Assembly (NCBI GenBank): GCA_013339765.2 | Contig: CM023449.1 | Span: 108,664,417-108,728,416, forward strand | DNA length: 64,000 nt | Origin: Haemaphysalis longicornis | Taxonomy: Eukaryota; Arthropoda; Arachnida; Ixodida; Ixodidae | Direction of reading: 5' to 3' | Shown: in pieces, positions 11,990 to 22,799 of the stretch | Layout of the letters: each line of letters opens with the position of its first letter | How positions within the stretch are numbered: position 1 is the stretch's first letter | Notes under the pieces: model-generated | The model's input: only the letters and a program-made list of their open reading frames with translations | The model's database searches: none | Told to the model about the DNA's origin: nothing | Translations under genes and position numbers: made by a program

Positions 11990-14900
11990 CTCGTTACCTG
12001 GTGAACCGGAAGCAACCTAATCCCACTTCTACGACGCTCCTCCAATAGAAATGGAGAGGCTTCAAACAAAAAGCTGCATCTCTTACTCCAGGAAACGAAC
12101 AGTCACGTGAAGGTCCCTGGATACACCGCCTGCGGTTCCTCAGACTACTCAACGCTCACGCTTATTCGTAGCGCTATATCTGCTGTTAATCATGTCACCC
12201 CACAGACGGGGCGCAATCACGACCTCACCGAGCTCTTATCTCCATCTTCTAAGAACAAGCTAAGCCTTTACATCCTCAATATCTATTGCCGCCCAACCCA
12301 GAAGGTTCCCGACATTTTATCATCAATTCGTGACGCTAATTATATAGCTGGAACCAAACCGCTCCTTATTCTTGGTGATTTTAACGCTGCTCATCCTCAA
12401 TGGGATTTTACTTACAAACCGAAACGAGGCACTCTCCTGGCGCAAGCGATTGAGAATTTTCACATCCTGCTTCTAAACCATCCCGGCTCAACAACACGAA
12501 TGGGAACCAGGACAGCCAGAGACACTTCCCTAGACCTACCCTTTATCACTGGGCACCCTAGATGTGCTATGGTCATCCCCTGGCGAGAATCTTTTATCCG
12601 ACCATGATAATAACAAACTTACAATTCGCAATCTCGATTGCAACGTCAAGACAGGAGTCGTTCCTCTCATTAAATTGGATGCGTTCCGCAAGGCCAATTC
12701 CTCTCGCTCTATAGAGCCTAACCAACCTTCATCCAGCTGGATTGATGACATTATTGAAACAGTTAGGGTAAACACAATATCCATAATCACTTCCTTTCAG
12801 AGCCCCAGCGTGGATGCTAAACTTCTCCAGGTTAGGGAGGCCTGTAGGAGCCTCACAAAACGATGGAAACGACAAAGACGGAACCGCTAGCTTCAGCTGA
12901 AAATTGCAGCGCTTAATAATGAAGGCACTGAATACGCCATTCACGTATGCAAAGAGAACTGGTTTAAATTATGTGACAGCCTCCAGGGTACCCTTACCAC
13001 TTGCAAAAAAAGTTATGCAGGCACCTCATTGACCCGCTTTCAAGCAAGAGCGAGAACCAACGCCATATGACCCGGACTCCTTCAACGGATCTCCCTAAGG
13101 CATCATCCAAAAATACACGGATAAATATCTGAACACCTCTCGCCACTTCAACCACCCTCCTTACACGACCTCGACAAACAGTAACTTAAATAAGGACTTT
13201 CAACTATACGAAATGGAAGCAGCTTTGTTCGAATGCAACAAAAATAGCGCCCCGGGACCAGACCAAGCCACTTACCCTCTTTTTGCCAACCTGGATGGCG
13301 GCTCGCTGGATCACCTTCTATACCACATCAATTCGCACTGGAGCTCAGGTCACCTCCCTCCCCAGTGAAAGACGGCTGAAATACGATTCATCCCCAAGCC
13401 AAATAAGTCCTCTTATCTTGATAATCTACGACCGATCTCTCTGACCTTCTGTGTGGGCAAATTAGGGGAAAGAATGATACTGAAGCGCCTCCAATCGTTT
13501 CCTAAAGAAAAAGGCCCTATACCACAAACCATGTATGGCTTCAGGAAGCATCTCAGCACGCAAGATATTTTCCTTCGTAATTAAGAGGAAGTCCTTGCTC
13601 CACCTACTCGTTGCTCTCCTCGGGCCATTCTTGCCTTGTACTAAAAGGGGTATCTGATAATGTTTGGCATTCCTCCACTTTATCCCGCCTCAAAACAATA
13701 GGCTGTAGCCACCGTACTTACTCATACATTGCAGATTTTCTTACTCATCGGCAAGCTATGATTCGTGTAGGTGACAATAAATCTTAGCCTATTGCTTTGG
13801 AGGGCCGCGGCACACCTCAAGGTTCAGTTCTTTCTCCACTGCTTTTTAATCTCGTCCTCCTAGATTTGCACCAGAAACTTGACGCCATCCCTCACATACA
13901 TCACGCACTTTACGCAGACGACATCGCAATATGGACCGACACAGACTCCATGGGAAACATCCAATACTACCCTCAATAGGCTACCGACATAGTTCACAAA
14001 TATACCTCCTCCGTGGGACTTCAATCTTCCCCCTTAAAATCTCGTCTTGTCGTCATCCGTAAACATCCACCTACCATACAGAAAGAACCAGTCTGCATCC
14101 ACCTCGGCGGCATTACTATACGGCCCGCCTCCTCCCTTAAGATTTCACGCCTCACCATCCAGGCCAATACACGCAATATTAAAACTTTATCTAAGCTCTC
14201 CAAGGCTTTTAACCAAGCCTCCCACATGCTTCGACGTGTTTCTACCGCCGACGTGGCATGAAGGAAAAAGACATGGTCCGACTGGTCCAGTACCACCTTA
14301 TCTCACGTGTCACGTATGTCGCACCGCACTTTATCCTCACCAAAACAGACACGGACACCATTGACCGCCTTATACGGAAAGCATTCATTCACAAAAGTGC
14401 TTAATCTTCCTACGAACACCTCCACGGCCCGTGTTTTACAACTTGGCCTCCACATCACGGTGTCAGAACCTATTGAAGGTCATTTATCTAGTTAACGTCT
14501 GCGTCTCAGCCCGTTTCTTATAGCTGGATAAGAGTTATCCGGGTTCGGCCCTTGCCAAAAATTATGCACCTGGACCTAAAATCCGGCCACCAAAAAGCGG
14601 GAAGTCAAGCGCACGAGACCATCCATGGAAAGCGTGCAGATGTCTCTTACACGGACGCTAGCACCTACCCCAACGGACACCCTCAAGTAGCCGTAGCGAC
14701 CACCAAGACCACCTTAATAGCTACTGCAAACATTTTGCCGTCGTCAACGTCGATTTCTGAAGAGTTCGCCATCGCATTAGCCCTCATTCTTGCGAAGAAC
14801 CGCGTAATAATCACAGATTAATCACAGTCGGAATTGTGACCCGCCTAACTTTAAAACTACTGACTCAGCATCAAGCCTGCCGGAAAGTCACCCTCATTCC

Positions 14901-15300
14901 GACTTCTTTCCAATCCTCACCCGACGGGCAATAACTTTGCTCACAAGGAACCATGCTTCCTGTCCCTCCTGGCTACTCAGGATACCACACCGCGCGTTCC
15001 TCTACTGAATTCCAAGATATCAATCAATATTACTGGTTCGAACGACAGCACTTCCCTCCTCCACATCCTAAACTACTAAAAGAAGATTCCCTACTTCGCC
15101 GACTGCAGAGCAATGCCTTCCCTCAACCAGTCCGCCTCCATCGCATGTTTCCAACGCAACTTCCGGCCGAATGCAAGTTCTACTAAAACCCGGTACTCTT
15201 CCTGACATCGTATAAGAGCGCAATCACAGCTCCAACATCCTTCCTCTTCCATCCTCCCTTCCCACCCCTGAGCTGTGGCAGAAACTGGAGACCAGCAGCG
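11990..15300 (+). pseudogene. LINE ORF2: endonuclease, reverse transcriptase, RNase H, broken
   Basis: This is the replication enzyme of the element. The apurinic-like endonuclease begins near 12,060 (LHLLLQETNSHVKVPGYTAC) and has LLILGDFNAAHPQWDF near 12,362-12,410. The reverse transcriptase has an N-terminal RFIPKPNKSSYLDNLRPISL block (about 13,383-13,440) and GFRKHLSTQDIFL (about 13,540-13,580). Motif B is GTPQGSVLSPLLFNL (13,809-13,853) and motif C is YADD (about 13,911-13,922). RNase H follows at 14,600-14,821, with SYTDAST and ISEEFAIALAL before VIITD. The C-terminal tail has PPPHPKLL and LWQKLETSS. The catalytic YADD survives, but many stops and frameshifts interrupt the frame, and motif A is not recognisable. 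The RNase H places it near the I clade or relatives. Confidence 0.85.
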
Positions 15301-17809
15301 GTCTGGGCGTCCAGAAACTTTTGGCCTAAAGAGCGAGGGCTGCCGGCTCATCACATGGCTTCGTGGAATAAGGAACCACTCCCACTTCACCGGCTCAATA
15401 AAACGTTTTTCACTAACTCACTCAGGAGTTGTAATGCTGATCTCCGTAATCAGCCCTAAAAAACAATAACAAAGAATGCTTTATATTTGAAATAGCCTTG
15501 TAGGTCTTCCGTACATTAGTATATTGTAGCTTGCAAGCAATTTTCGGGCGTAAGAATCTGTCCATTGAGAGAACACGCTGTTCCGATCTTGCATTCAGGG
15601 GAATGGAATGACGTAAGACGGGATAGCTTTTCTGGGTTGGCAGCGCGTTTTTTTATATCATTCGGGGATATTTTGCTCTTTTTAAATGCTGGTTTATTAC
15701 TCATTCTACACCCTATTTCAGATGGCTAACCATTCGAAGGGTTCGATAATTTTTTCAGGTTTTCTAAGGGAAGCATGAGTGTACGAGCGCCAGAAAATAG
15801 CTGTTTGCTTACGACACCCCAAACCAGGATGCAAGAAACCATATCTGAGTGTTGTCTATAGCTTCCAGCGCGATGATGATGATGGCGGTTGGATTTTCTG
15901 GCGCAACACAAGCTGGGGCAAAAAACGCCAAACAAGAGTATATAACTGAAAACAGTGGCCATTAAAATGGGTAAGCCAGAATAACAGCAAAATCAATTCA
16001 ATGCGATGGTGATGGCTGGTTTATAGGGCCAGTTTTGATTACACATGATAGGATATGAAGTTTAAAAAGTTAACACCAGACAAATATTTAAAAAACGCGT
16101 TGCACAGAAACTATGGCGTTATCACCCAAAACAAGGAAGGGTGTAGCGGAATGTATTGTCTGTATACCTCCTCGAAGTGTCTGTGTCTTGTTGTGTCGAG
16201 GGCCTTGCATTTGATTAAGATGTGGACTACGGATAGGCCCTTCCCACACCTGCTACACACGGGTCTTGGAGAACTAGTGAGCAGGTGGGAGTGTGTTACA
16301 TGTGTATGGCCTATCGGTTACCTAGCTAAGGTACCTTCAATGTGTCTGTTGTGCGAGTCAGTACTGTATGGTCCCAAGTGTGGTTTTAATACCTGTAACT
16401 TGTTATCTCTCTGTTCACTCCAGTGTGCTTGCTATGTGTTGCGTAGTTGGTGTCTAATAGGTGGCTTCATGTCTGTGTACGGCACTGTTGCTGTGTCCAC
16501 TGTAATCAACAGTGTAGCAGCAGTAGCTATTTGATCTACGGTTTTACTCCCTGCACGTCCACAGTGGCCAGGAACCGAACGTATTGTTATTTCAAGACTT
16601 GAGGCGTATGCCGACTTAAGAGCCTTAAAAACAAGATTGATTACATACTTTTTTGAGTGTTTTCTGGACAAAAGTGCACGTACAACGCTAAGAGACACCG
16701 TGTAAACCATGGAATTTAAAATTTTATGTTGAACAATGTGATGTAAAACAAGTAAAATGCCATGTGCTTCAGCTGTAAAAATGCTGTTGTGGGAGTTCAT
16801 TCTTTTCGCCACGTTAAAGTTCTGTCCGTGAGCAGCACAACACACAGCATCAGCTGTCTTTGATGCGTCGTAGTAAAACTCTGCACACTGGGGCTTCATC
16901 CTGCAGGAAGAGGAAATGCTGCGTAATAGCTGCCCTTGGTGCCCTGTTTTTGTCGAATTGCACAAAGTACAGGTCACAAGAAACCGCCCTGAGTTGCAAT
17001 GGTGCAATTAAATCAATGATTGGTGTCTTGTGGATGAATGAAAATGACACTGCTTGCTCAGAACCTTCTGCTCTCACTCTGAGAGGGAACGGCATGGGAA
17101 TAGATGGAAGGTTTAAAACGAGCTCCTGTGAGTATGCATCATGGATGGTCGTGTTAAAAGGATGATTTGTTAGAGACACGATTTTAGAGGCATACGACAA
17201 GTCACTGTATATCTTCTGGTGATACAGGGACCATTTGTGGCACTCTGCAAAGAGGCTTTCAACAGGGATGGTGCGAAAGGCGCCAAAAGCAAGGCGAAGC
17301 CCCAATGCATAACTGGGTCAAGCATTTTGAGTGCCGTTTTCCATTTAGACCCACACACGACGCTGCCGTAGTCCAAGCGAGATCCTACCAGTGCAGTATA
17401 AAGACGCAGTTGGAGCTGCTGGTCTGCACCGTACGATTGCTGAGAGACGACTTTAAGGATATTGATCGTTCTTAAGCTTTTTTGCTTAAGCATTTTCAGA
17501 TGCGGAAGAAATGTTAGTTTGTTGTCGAATATTAGGCCTAAAAACTTGTGCTACTTTTTAACTGGAACTGCGCACGCCGTTTATAGTAATGTCACGGTCC
17601 ATATAAATTCCGCGCACACGGGAACACAACGCAAGTACTTTTTCCGGGATTCAGCATAAAACCGTTTGTGTCCGCCCAGCCAGCAAGTGTGTTCACGCCG
17701 AGCTGTACTTGCGTTCACAGATTCACATAATACATGATTTAAAACATATTTGGACGCAATCAACATAAACTGAACAAGAAATCGTTGGTGGCAACGACTT
17801 ACGGAGCGA

Positions 17810-17936
17810 TTAGGAGAAGACAGCGCGGTTTACACATGGACACAGGGAAGAGTACTTGACACACCACGAGCGCTGTCTTCTCCTAATCATGTTAAACCAA
17901 CACACCCAGATAGCCACGTTAGTGCATTTCATTCAT
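17810..17936 (+). mobile_element. Penelope-derived fold-back H inside the LINE reverse transcriptase
   Basis: Arms ATTAGGAGAAGACAGCGC (17,809-17,826) and its exact complement (17,870-17,887) flank a 43-base spacer. The right tail has CCAACACACCCAG, a degenerate form of the CCAACTAGCCCA tail of the other fold-backs. TTACGGAGCGA occurs on both sides (17,799-17,809 and 17,937-17,947), a perfect 11-bp target duplication. Removing the insertion with one target copy joins the LINE frame without a shift between motifs B and C. Confidence 0.8.
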
Positions 17937-18412
17937 TTACGGAGCGAGTTCATCTTCACTATCAAGAGTGTGCAGCTCAAAACACCGACTTGAGGCACGC
18001 CATTTTCCTGAACATGTGCATTAGAAAGTGCACTACCAATTCTTACACCGAAATTTCGTTCAGGCATTTACGTAGAAAGAGTGTTAAGCATGTCGCCCGA
18101 AACACCGAATGACTTTAGGTCACTCAAGATGCCGTATCGCCAGCCTTGTCGTAGGCCTTTTCCATATAAAAGAAGATTGTAATGCAGGGCTGTTTGTGAA
18201 TGAAGGCATCTTTTAAGTAGGATTCTAACGCAACAAGTTGATCATTGGTGGAGCGCGCCGCCCTGACACCTGCCTGGCAGCTCTCGAGAAGACCATTGTA
18301 CTCAAGGCAGTACACAGGCCTGCGAATTATCATTTTCTCGAGAAGCTTCCACAGGCAGCTCGGTAGGGCTATGGGACGATAACTTGAGGGGGACGACGGG
18401 ACGATGATGTCC

Positions 18413-18445
18413 GGACCACCTGAAGATCCGGGACCACCTGAAGAT
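18413..18445. repeat. Tandem 18-bp duplication
   Basis: GGACCACCTGAAGAT occurs at 18,413-18,427 and 18,431-18,445. It duplicates a Gly-Gly-Pro segment just ahead of the LINE reverse transcriptase and keeps the frame. Confidence 0.7.
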
Positions 18446-18739
18446 GTACCCACACCATCCCTGACCTTCATAAACAACATGCAGCTATTCAAGAAATTTG
18501 TGTTTTGAGTTTAGATGTGTTTCTTGAAGGTACATTAAACTTGGCTCATTGGAGTGCAGTATCTCGTACACATCGTCAAGGTTTTTTAAGATGGCCTCTG
18601 CAGTTTCATTGAATTATGTTTTCTCTTCCCATTATTTAGTGTTAGAGCTACTGGATGTGTGTAGGTTTATGTGTCGTCTTTCGGGGCTGTGACTCACATC
18701 TTTTAAATGCGGAGCATTTCTTAGGCTCGCGATGTCACT

Positions 18740-19210
18740 CGTCGATGTTGTCGGCGCCGTCCACACGCTCACTGCGCATGCGCGTTGCGCCGAGGCGCAG
18801 GTACGCGACTCTCCCCGTACCCTCCTCGCTCTCAACAACAGGTGCGGCGGTGCGGGAGGAGCGCGTGTACCCAGTGCGCTCCGTCGCTCTCAACAACAGC
18901 TGCGGCGGTTAGGGGGGAGCACGTCTGTGCGCGCATGCGCCGTAGCTACCCGTGCGCTGCGTCGCGCTCAACAGTAACGGCGGCAGGGCGTGTACACGTG
19001 ATAACGGCGTGGTGGGTGCGTGGAAAGTTCGCGCCGCTTGTGTACGGAAGTGTGCGCATGCGCGTCTCTCCCCGTACTCCTCTCCCTTGAACGGGCGGGC
19101 GGTGTGTATATAAGCGGCGGAGCGCGCGTTTGGAATTCAGTCAAGGGCGTCTTGCTGGCTTTGCTTGACTTGGCGCTTTGCTTGACGGCACCAAGCAATA
19201 AAGACAGACT
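18740..19210 (+). promoter_or_regulatory. GC-rich TATA promoter block, possibly a solo LTR
   Basis: A GC-rich block stands in AT-rich surroundings. It has three palindromes matching the NRF-1 type GCGCATGCGC (18,773-18,784, 18,931-18,940, 19,053-19,064). CTCAACAACAG-type units repeat about every 60-78 bp from 18,829, 18,889 and 18,966. A TATA box TATATAAG lies at 19,107-19,114. A poly(A) signal AATAAA (19,197-19,202) sits only about 60 bases after the expected start site. TATA box and poly(A) signal this close together are typical of an LTR (U3, short R, U5). I could not find TG...CA ends, a target duplication or a primer-binding site, so a host promoter remains possible. Confidence 0.45.
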
Positions 19211-19348
19211 TTAAATTTACACTCCTTGCCTTCGCTTCTCCTTCATATAATAACTAAGAATAATAAAGACGAAATAACAATTAAGCATTCCCAAACCATA
19301 CCCAATTACACAACAATCACGCGATACCCCCACCACTCTGCGACGCAT

Positions 19349-19960
19349 TTACTCGATTCCCCAGCTGGGAAGATGCGGGCGGGTTTTTTTTGGCTTGTCG
19401 GGAGGCTTTGGCGTCGGGACGCGTTCCTTGCGGTGCACCGCAGACAAGAACGGTACGACCTCTATTTCATCCTCAAATGTCCTCGGAGTACCTGTGTGAT
19501 CAGGCTCCTTCAACCGCGGACACTTTTTGGCGCACTTTTCATTGCCCGAAACCGCCGAGGGTTTCAGGAACATCTCGGATGGCGCAGGCGGTGCGGTGGG
19601 GTAGGAGCGGCCCACTGGTTCTCCCGTCGCCATCTCCTCCGTGCCGTCGCATGTTGTTTGGGACGCGGGGAACGGAAGTGGAGGTTGCAGCATCACTCCC
19701 ACCAGACGTGGTTGTCTCCACAACTGCTTCTGACTCCTCGCGCATGCGCAGCACGGTTCTCCAGGAGCCACGTGAAAAAGCTATCAAGCGGCTCCGGGGC
19801 AGCGTCAGACTTGGCTACTGCGCAACGGAGGCGCACAGCTGGGCATGCGCCGGCGCCAGTGCGCCAGCCGCGGCTATGACACCACTACTCTGGAAATGTG
19901 CGGACCGGCGAATGTGCCGGCCCAATTCTACACACACCCGTACTCTAATTGGATGACTTT
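19349..19960. other. GC-rich segment with overlapping ORFs on both strands, no domain
   Basis: Open frames of 140-217 codons exist on both strands. The minus one (19,349-19,771) is Pro/Lys-rich near its end. Long overlapping frames are expected in GC-rich DNA because stop codons are rare. None has a domain I recognise. GCGCATGCGCAGCACGG (19,740-19,756) recurs near 21,468, so part of this is dispersed repeat. Confidence 0.35.
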
Positions 19961-19961
19961 A

Positions 19962-20069
19962 CAATCCGATCCAATCCAATCCAATTTATTCTAATCCAAT
20001 TCAAATCCAATCCAATTTATTTCAATCTAATCCAATCTACTCCAATTCAATTCAATCCAATACAATCCC
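19962..20069. repeat. TCCAA-type degenerate microsatellite, array 1
   Basis: Degenerate pentamer repeats around ATCCA, with interspersed TTTATT and TTCAA, run for about 108 bases. A GC-rich segment containing GCCGCACGGCCGTTCAA follows. A similar order (array, then CGCATGCGCAGCACGG) is seen at 21.3-21.5 kb. Confidence 0.85.
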
Positions 20070-20572
20070 ATGCTCCTCGCGCTAGCGCCGCACGGCCGTT
20101 CAAGGTCCACGCGAAACTGCTAAACCTCGGCCAGTGTAGCTTACGCAACAAAACACTAACTACTTCAGAACAGGAGCCATTAAAGAAGGAAATACAAAAC
20201 ACTGGTAGGGTTTTTTTCTGGTTTTAGAGCAGCGTGTTACAGCTAGGCGCTGCGAACCTGATATGTGGTTTGTAATAAATTGTCTTTTCACAACAGCAGC
20301 TTTTCGGTGCAGAAAAAAACGGCCCATCTACACTAACGTGAAACCTGGGGAGGGTCGAAGCATGCAGTGTTTTAATGTATTCAGACATTATAAGTCTCTC
20401 TATTACCACATGGCGCACGCTGATTGGGCTTCGGAGAAGCGCCAGTGGGAGGAGCAGTCGCGCGCTTCCTGGGGCGGTGGCGCCCTATCTTCCGTGGAAC
20501 TGGATTAAATCAATTTGCATGGCCCATCTGACACAGCTTGGGGTAGTTGCAGGGGTCAACGCGAGTGCAGTG

Positions 20573-20613
20573 CAATGCCCGTGCCTATCACAGGGGGGTA
20601 GGCACGGGCATTG
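20573..20613. repeat. Perfect 15-bp stem hairpin
   Basis: CAATGCCCGTGCCTA (20,573-20,587) pairs exactly with 20,599-20,613 around an 11-base loop that is mostly G. No T-run follows, so I do not call it a terminator. Confidence 0.7.
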
Positions 20614-20807
20614 GTAGGCACTCGGTAATCAACGAAGCCGCGCACCAGGTAAGTATTTCGTACTTCGACCTACCACCTCACCCGATCAGGCATAGCGTAG
20701 AGAGCTGGTGGTTTTTTTAGTATAACACAAATTTTAGCTCTTCGACAAAACGCTTCTGGCTGTGTTTGTCGATTGCTGCAGCGGACAGGGAGCAGAGTAG
20801 GAAGCCG

Positions 20808-20912
20808 GGCTAGTTAAAAATGGTTCATGACTGGAACTGTACACAAAAGACGGGACTAGGGAAGAGAACACACACAAACCGCCTTGTGTTTGTTCTCTTC
20901 CTTGGTCTTGTG
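20808..20912 (-). mobile_element. Fold-back G, Penelope-like
   Basis: The left arm around GACGGGACTAGGGAAGAGAA (from about 20,849) pairs imperfectly with the right arm ending in TTCCTTGGTCTTG near 20,911. The left tail has GGGCTAGTT followed by TTCATGA, the form seen at 27.2 kb. I could not read a target duplication. Confidence 0.55.
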
Positions 20913-21323
20913 GTTTTTCCGCAGTTGCAGTCCTGAACAGTGAGCATTTCACAAATATTCAAATCTTGTTAGTTTATTTTGAATTTGTTTTATTCAGTGT
21001 ACGTTTTTCTTTCAGTATGCGTTACGTGCTAGCGCTAGGTGGGGGAAAATGAGTGTCCTGGTGTTCTAGTTTCTTGAATACAGGAGACGACGACAGCAGA
21101 CACCGACTGCACCAACCCCTAAGGTGATTGGCACCCAAAATTTTCGTTCTACTGCTATTTAGAGACGGAGTATAAGCGGGAAACTGAGGAAGCTACAACT
21201 GTACTGTGAAGAAATTCACGCATTTCATGAAGTGAATCATGACGAGTGCGCGAAGCACTAGGGAACGTTCTTACCGTAAATCACCCGTGAGAGTGGTTAC
21301 TGCTGCTAAAACAATTTATAATG

Positions 21324-21457
21324 CAATCCAATCTAATCCAATTCAATTTAATCCAAACCAATCCAATCCAGTCCATTTCAATCCAATCCAATTTAATTTA
21401 TAATAATCCAATATAATCCAATTCAATCCAAATACAGTTCAATCCAATCCAGTCCAA
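21324..21457. repeat. TCCAA-type degenerate microsatellite, array 2
   Basis: Same repeat type as 19,962-20,069 and also followed by a GC-rich segment (CGCATGCGCAGCACGG, about 21,468-21,483). The array is probably part of a larger dispersed element. Confidence 0.85.
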
Positions 21458-21459
21458 AG

Positions 21460-22310
21460 CTGCTCGCGCATGCGCAGCACGGCTTTCCAAGAGCTCTCTC
21501 TCTCTTTCTCTCTCTCTCTACCCTTTTTTTAACGTTTTTTTTTGTTCTCGTTAACCTTTGGTGAACCTTTTGTTCACAGATGTTTCAAATTACGCGGTGT
21601 TGTGCCATCAGCACGGACACCGGACGCCGGGCAAGAATCGGCCTTAAGGTGCTTCGCCCCTAAGATGGTGGTGGTTGTAGCTTGCCTGAAAACCCATTGC
21701 GACCGTTGACCGTTCTCACTTATCCTGGGTGGAATTTTTTGTCCTCTTTCAAGGCCATGAGTTAAGCAGTGGAGTACTGCCAAACCACTGTAAAAACGTA
21801 AATAAACGTCTTACCACCCTCCCACTCTTCCAGGGAAAACCGGGTTACCTCATCTCACCTGTTCTTGTACACGTAGTGGTCCAGCTGTGTATCGAAATGT
21901 GTAACTTGAGCCGGCTCGCGCATTCAAAACCCGGGTGCCAATTCCCCAATTAGTGTTTCTCGGAACTGGCGGCGTGATGTAGGTCAGGAGTGACTTTGCC
22001 ACTCATCAAACATAAGAAATCTCTAAGATTGGTGAACCCCGGTCGTTTAGGAGACTTCACACTCGCCAGTGCTTCTTCACTGCAGGGTGGGGTTTCTCGT
22101 TCTCTCCTTCTCTCTAGGAGAAACTTTCAAAAATGGCATTTTCAATCCAGAGACTCATCCACTGCAGGCACTGCACTCCAAGCAGCTACAGAAAGCTGAA
22201 AACGTGTGCTTGTTATAACAAGCACGAAAGCGGTAATACGGACGAGCGTACAAACACAATATTATTAACCAGAACACGCAAAAACAAAATCCTGCACCCC
22301 CCCGTCCAAC
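21460..22310. other. No gene; low-complexity and unassigned sequence
   Basis: A TC-rich run lies at about 21,492-21,519, and T-runs follow to 21,545. A segment near 21,596-21,660 (GCACGGACACCGGACGCC) reads like dispersed repeat, but I find no second copy here. Confidence 0.4.
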
Positions 22311-22319
22311 GATGACCAT

Positions 22320-22720
22320 CGTACAACGCTAAGCTTCCTCGTGATGAATTTTATTGGTTTGCCAATCCCCAACTGCCAGTATGTGCTGCTTTGGAGATAC
22401 ACAACACTTTTTCTAGAACACCCACATCAACTGCTGGGTGTGCACATGAGCCGAATGTTTGGGTTCGGGGAGTACGGCGCGAATCAGCACCTTGCTGTTT
22501 GGCGTTCGCTACGACCGTGTCCGATTGGAGCAACATGACGGATGTTGACTCCACAACTCGTGGGACCAAGGTTCGATTCCGGCCACGAGAAGCCTTTCTT
22601 TCTTCCACTTTACCCACGATGATTCATAATCATCGTCACAGGAAGTTGGCGCTCTTGCAGGGCATTTTCGCGTTCCATACGCCGTGCGTGAGATCACTGT
22701 CGTTGAGTAGCAACTCGTTG
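22320..22720 (+). repeat. Dispersed tRNA-like repeat X, copy 2
   Basis: The B-box-like GGTTCGATTCC (about 22,570-22,580) is intact here and degenerate in copy 1. After it come TTTCTTCCACTTTACC, GATTCATAATCATCGTC and CTTGCAGGGCATTTTCGC, in the same order as at 800-930. A 5' part with no obvious counterpart in copy 1 precedes it. Confidence 0.55.
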
Positions 22721-22799
22721 CGGGCGCGTGTGGTTTCATTCGGGTTTACTCAGTGCGCCTGCGCGTGCAATTCAGTGTCTAATGTTGATTAGGCTGATG

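Larger units (their letters stand above)
11060..15425 (+). mobile_element. RNase H-bearing LINE with inverted 5' part
   Basis: This is a non-LTR retrotransposon copy in two segments of opposite orientation. The ORF1 end (zinc knuckle and coiled coil) lies on the minus strand at 11,083-11,880. The ORF2 endonuclease, reverse transcriptase, RNase H and 3' end run on the plus strand from about 11,990 to 15,425. The zinc-knuckle side of ORF1 abuts the start of ORF2. That arrangement is expected from twin priming, where a second cDNA primed inside the same RNA is joined head to head. Two independent insertions could look similar. The 3' end is placed just after AATAAAACGTTTTTC (15,399-15,413). The left boundary is only approximate. 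Confidence 0.7.
15866..18495 (-). pseudogene. RNase H-bearing LINE ORF2 and 3' UTR, minus strand
   Basis: Read leftward from 18,492, SYRPIALPSCLWKLLEKMI (about 18,335-18,390) opens the reverse transcriptase. Motif B is GVPQVGVLSCT near 17,971-18,003, and motif C reads YVDC at 17,758-17,769, where the family has Y[AV]DD. LYTALVGSRLDYGSVV (about 17,365-17,412) is the thumb. RNase H spans about 16,530-16,970 with FYYDASKT, IFTAEAHGILL and SVPGHCGRAGSK. The C-terminal tail has CSRCGKGLSVVHILIKC (about 16,200-16,255) and HPSLFLGDNA (about 16,115-16,145). The 3' UTR ends near 15,866 in CAT repeats. A 127-bp fold-back interrupts the palm. Other stops and frameshifts, and the altered motif C, mean it is dead. 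It is a different lineage from the 11-15 kb element. Confidence 0.85.

Noticed and set aside
19226..19956. Two long overlapping plus-strand ORFs as genes
   Set aside because: The region is GC-rich, so stops are rare in all frames; no domain is seen and both strands are open.
20573..20613. Rho-independent terminator
   Set aside because: The stem is perfect but no T-run follows, and the sequence is eukaryotic.
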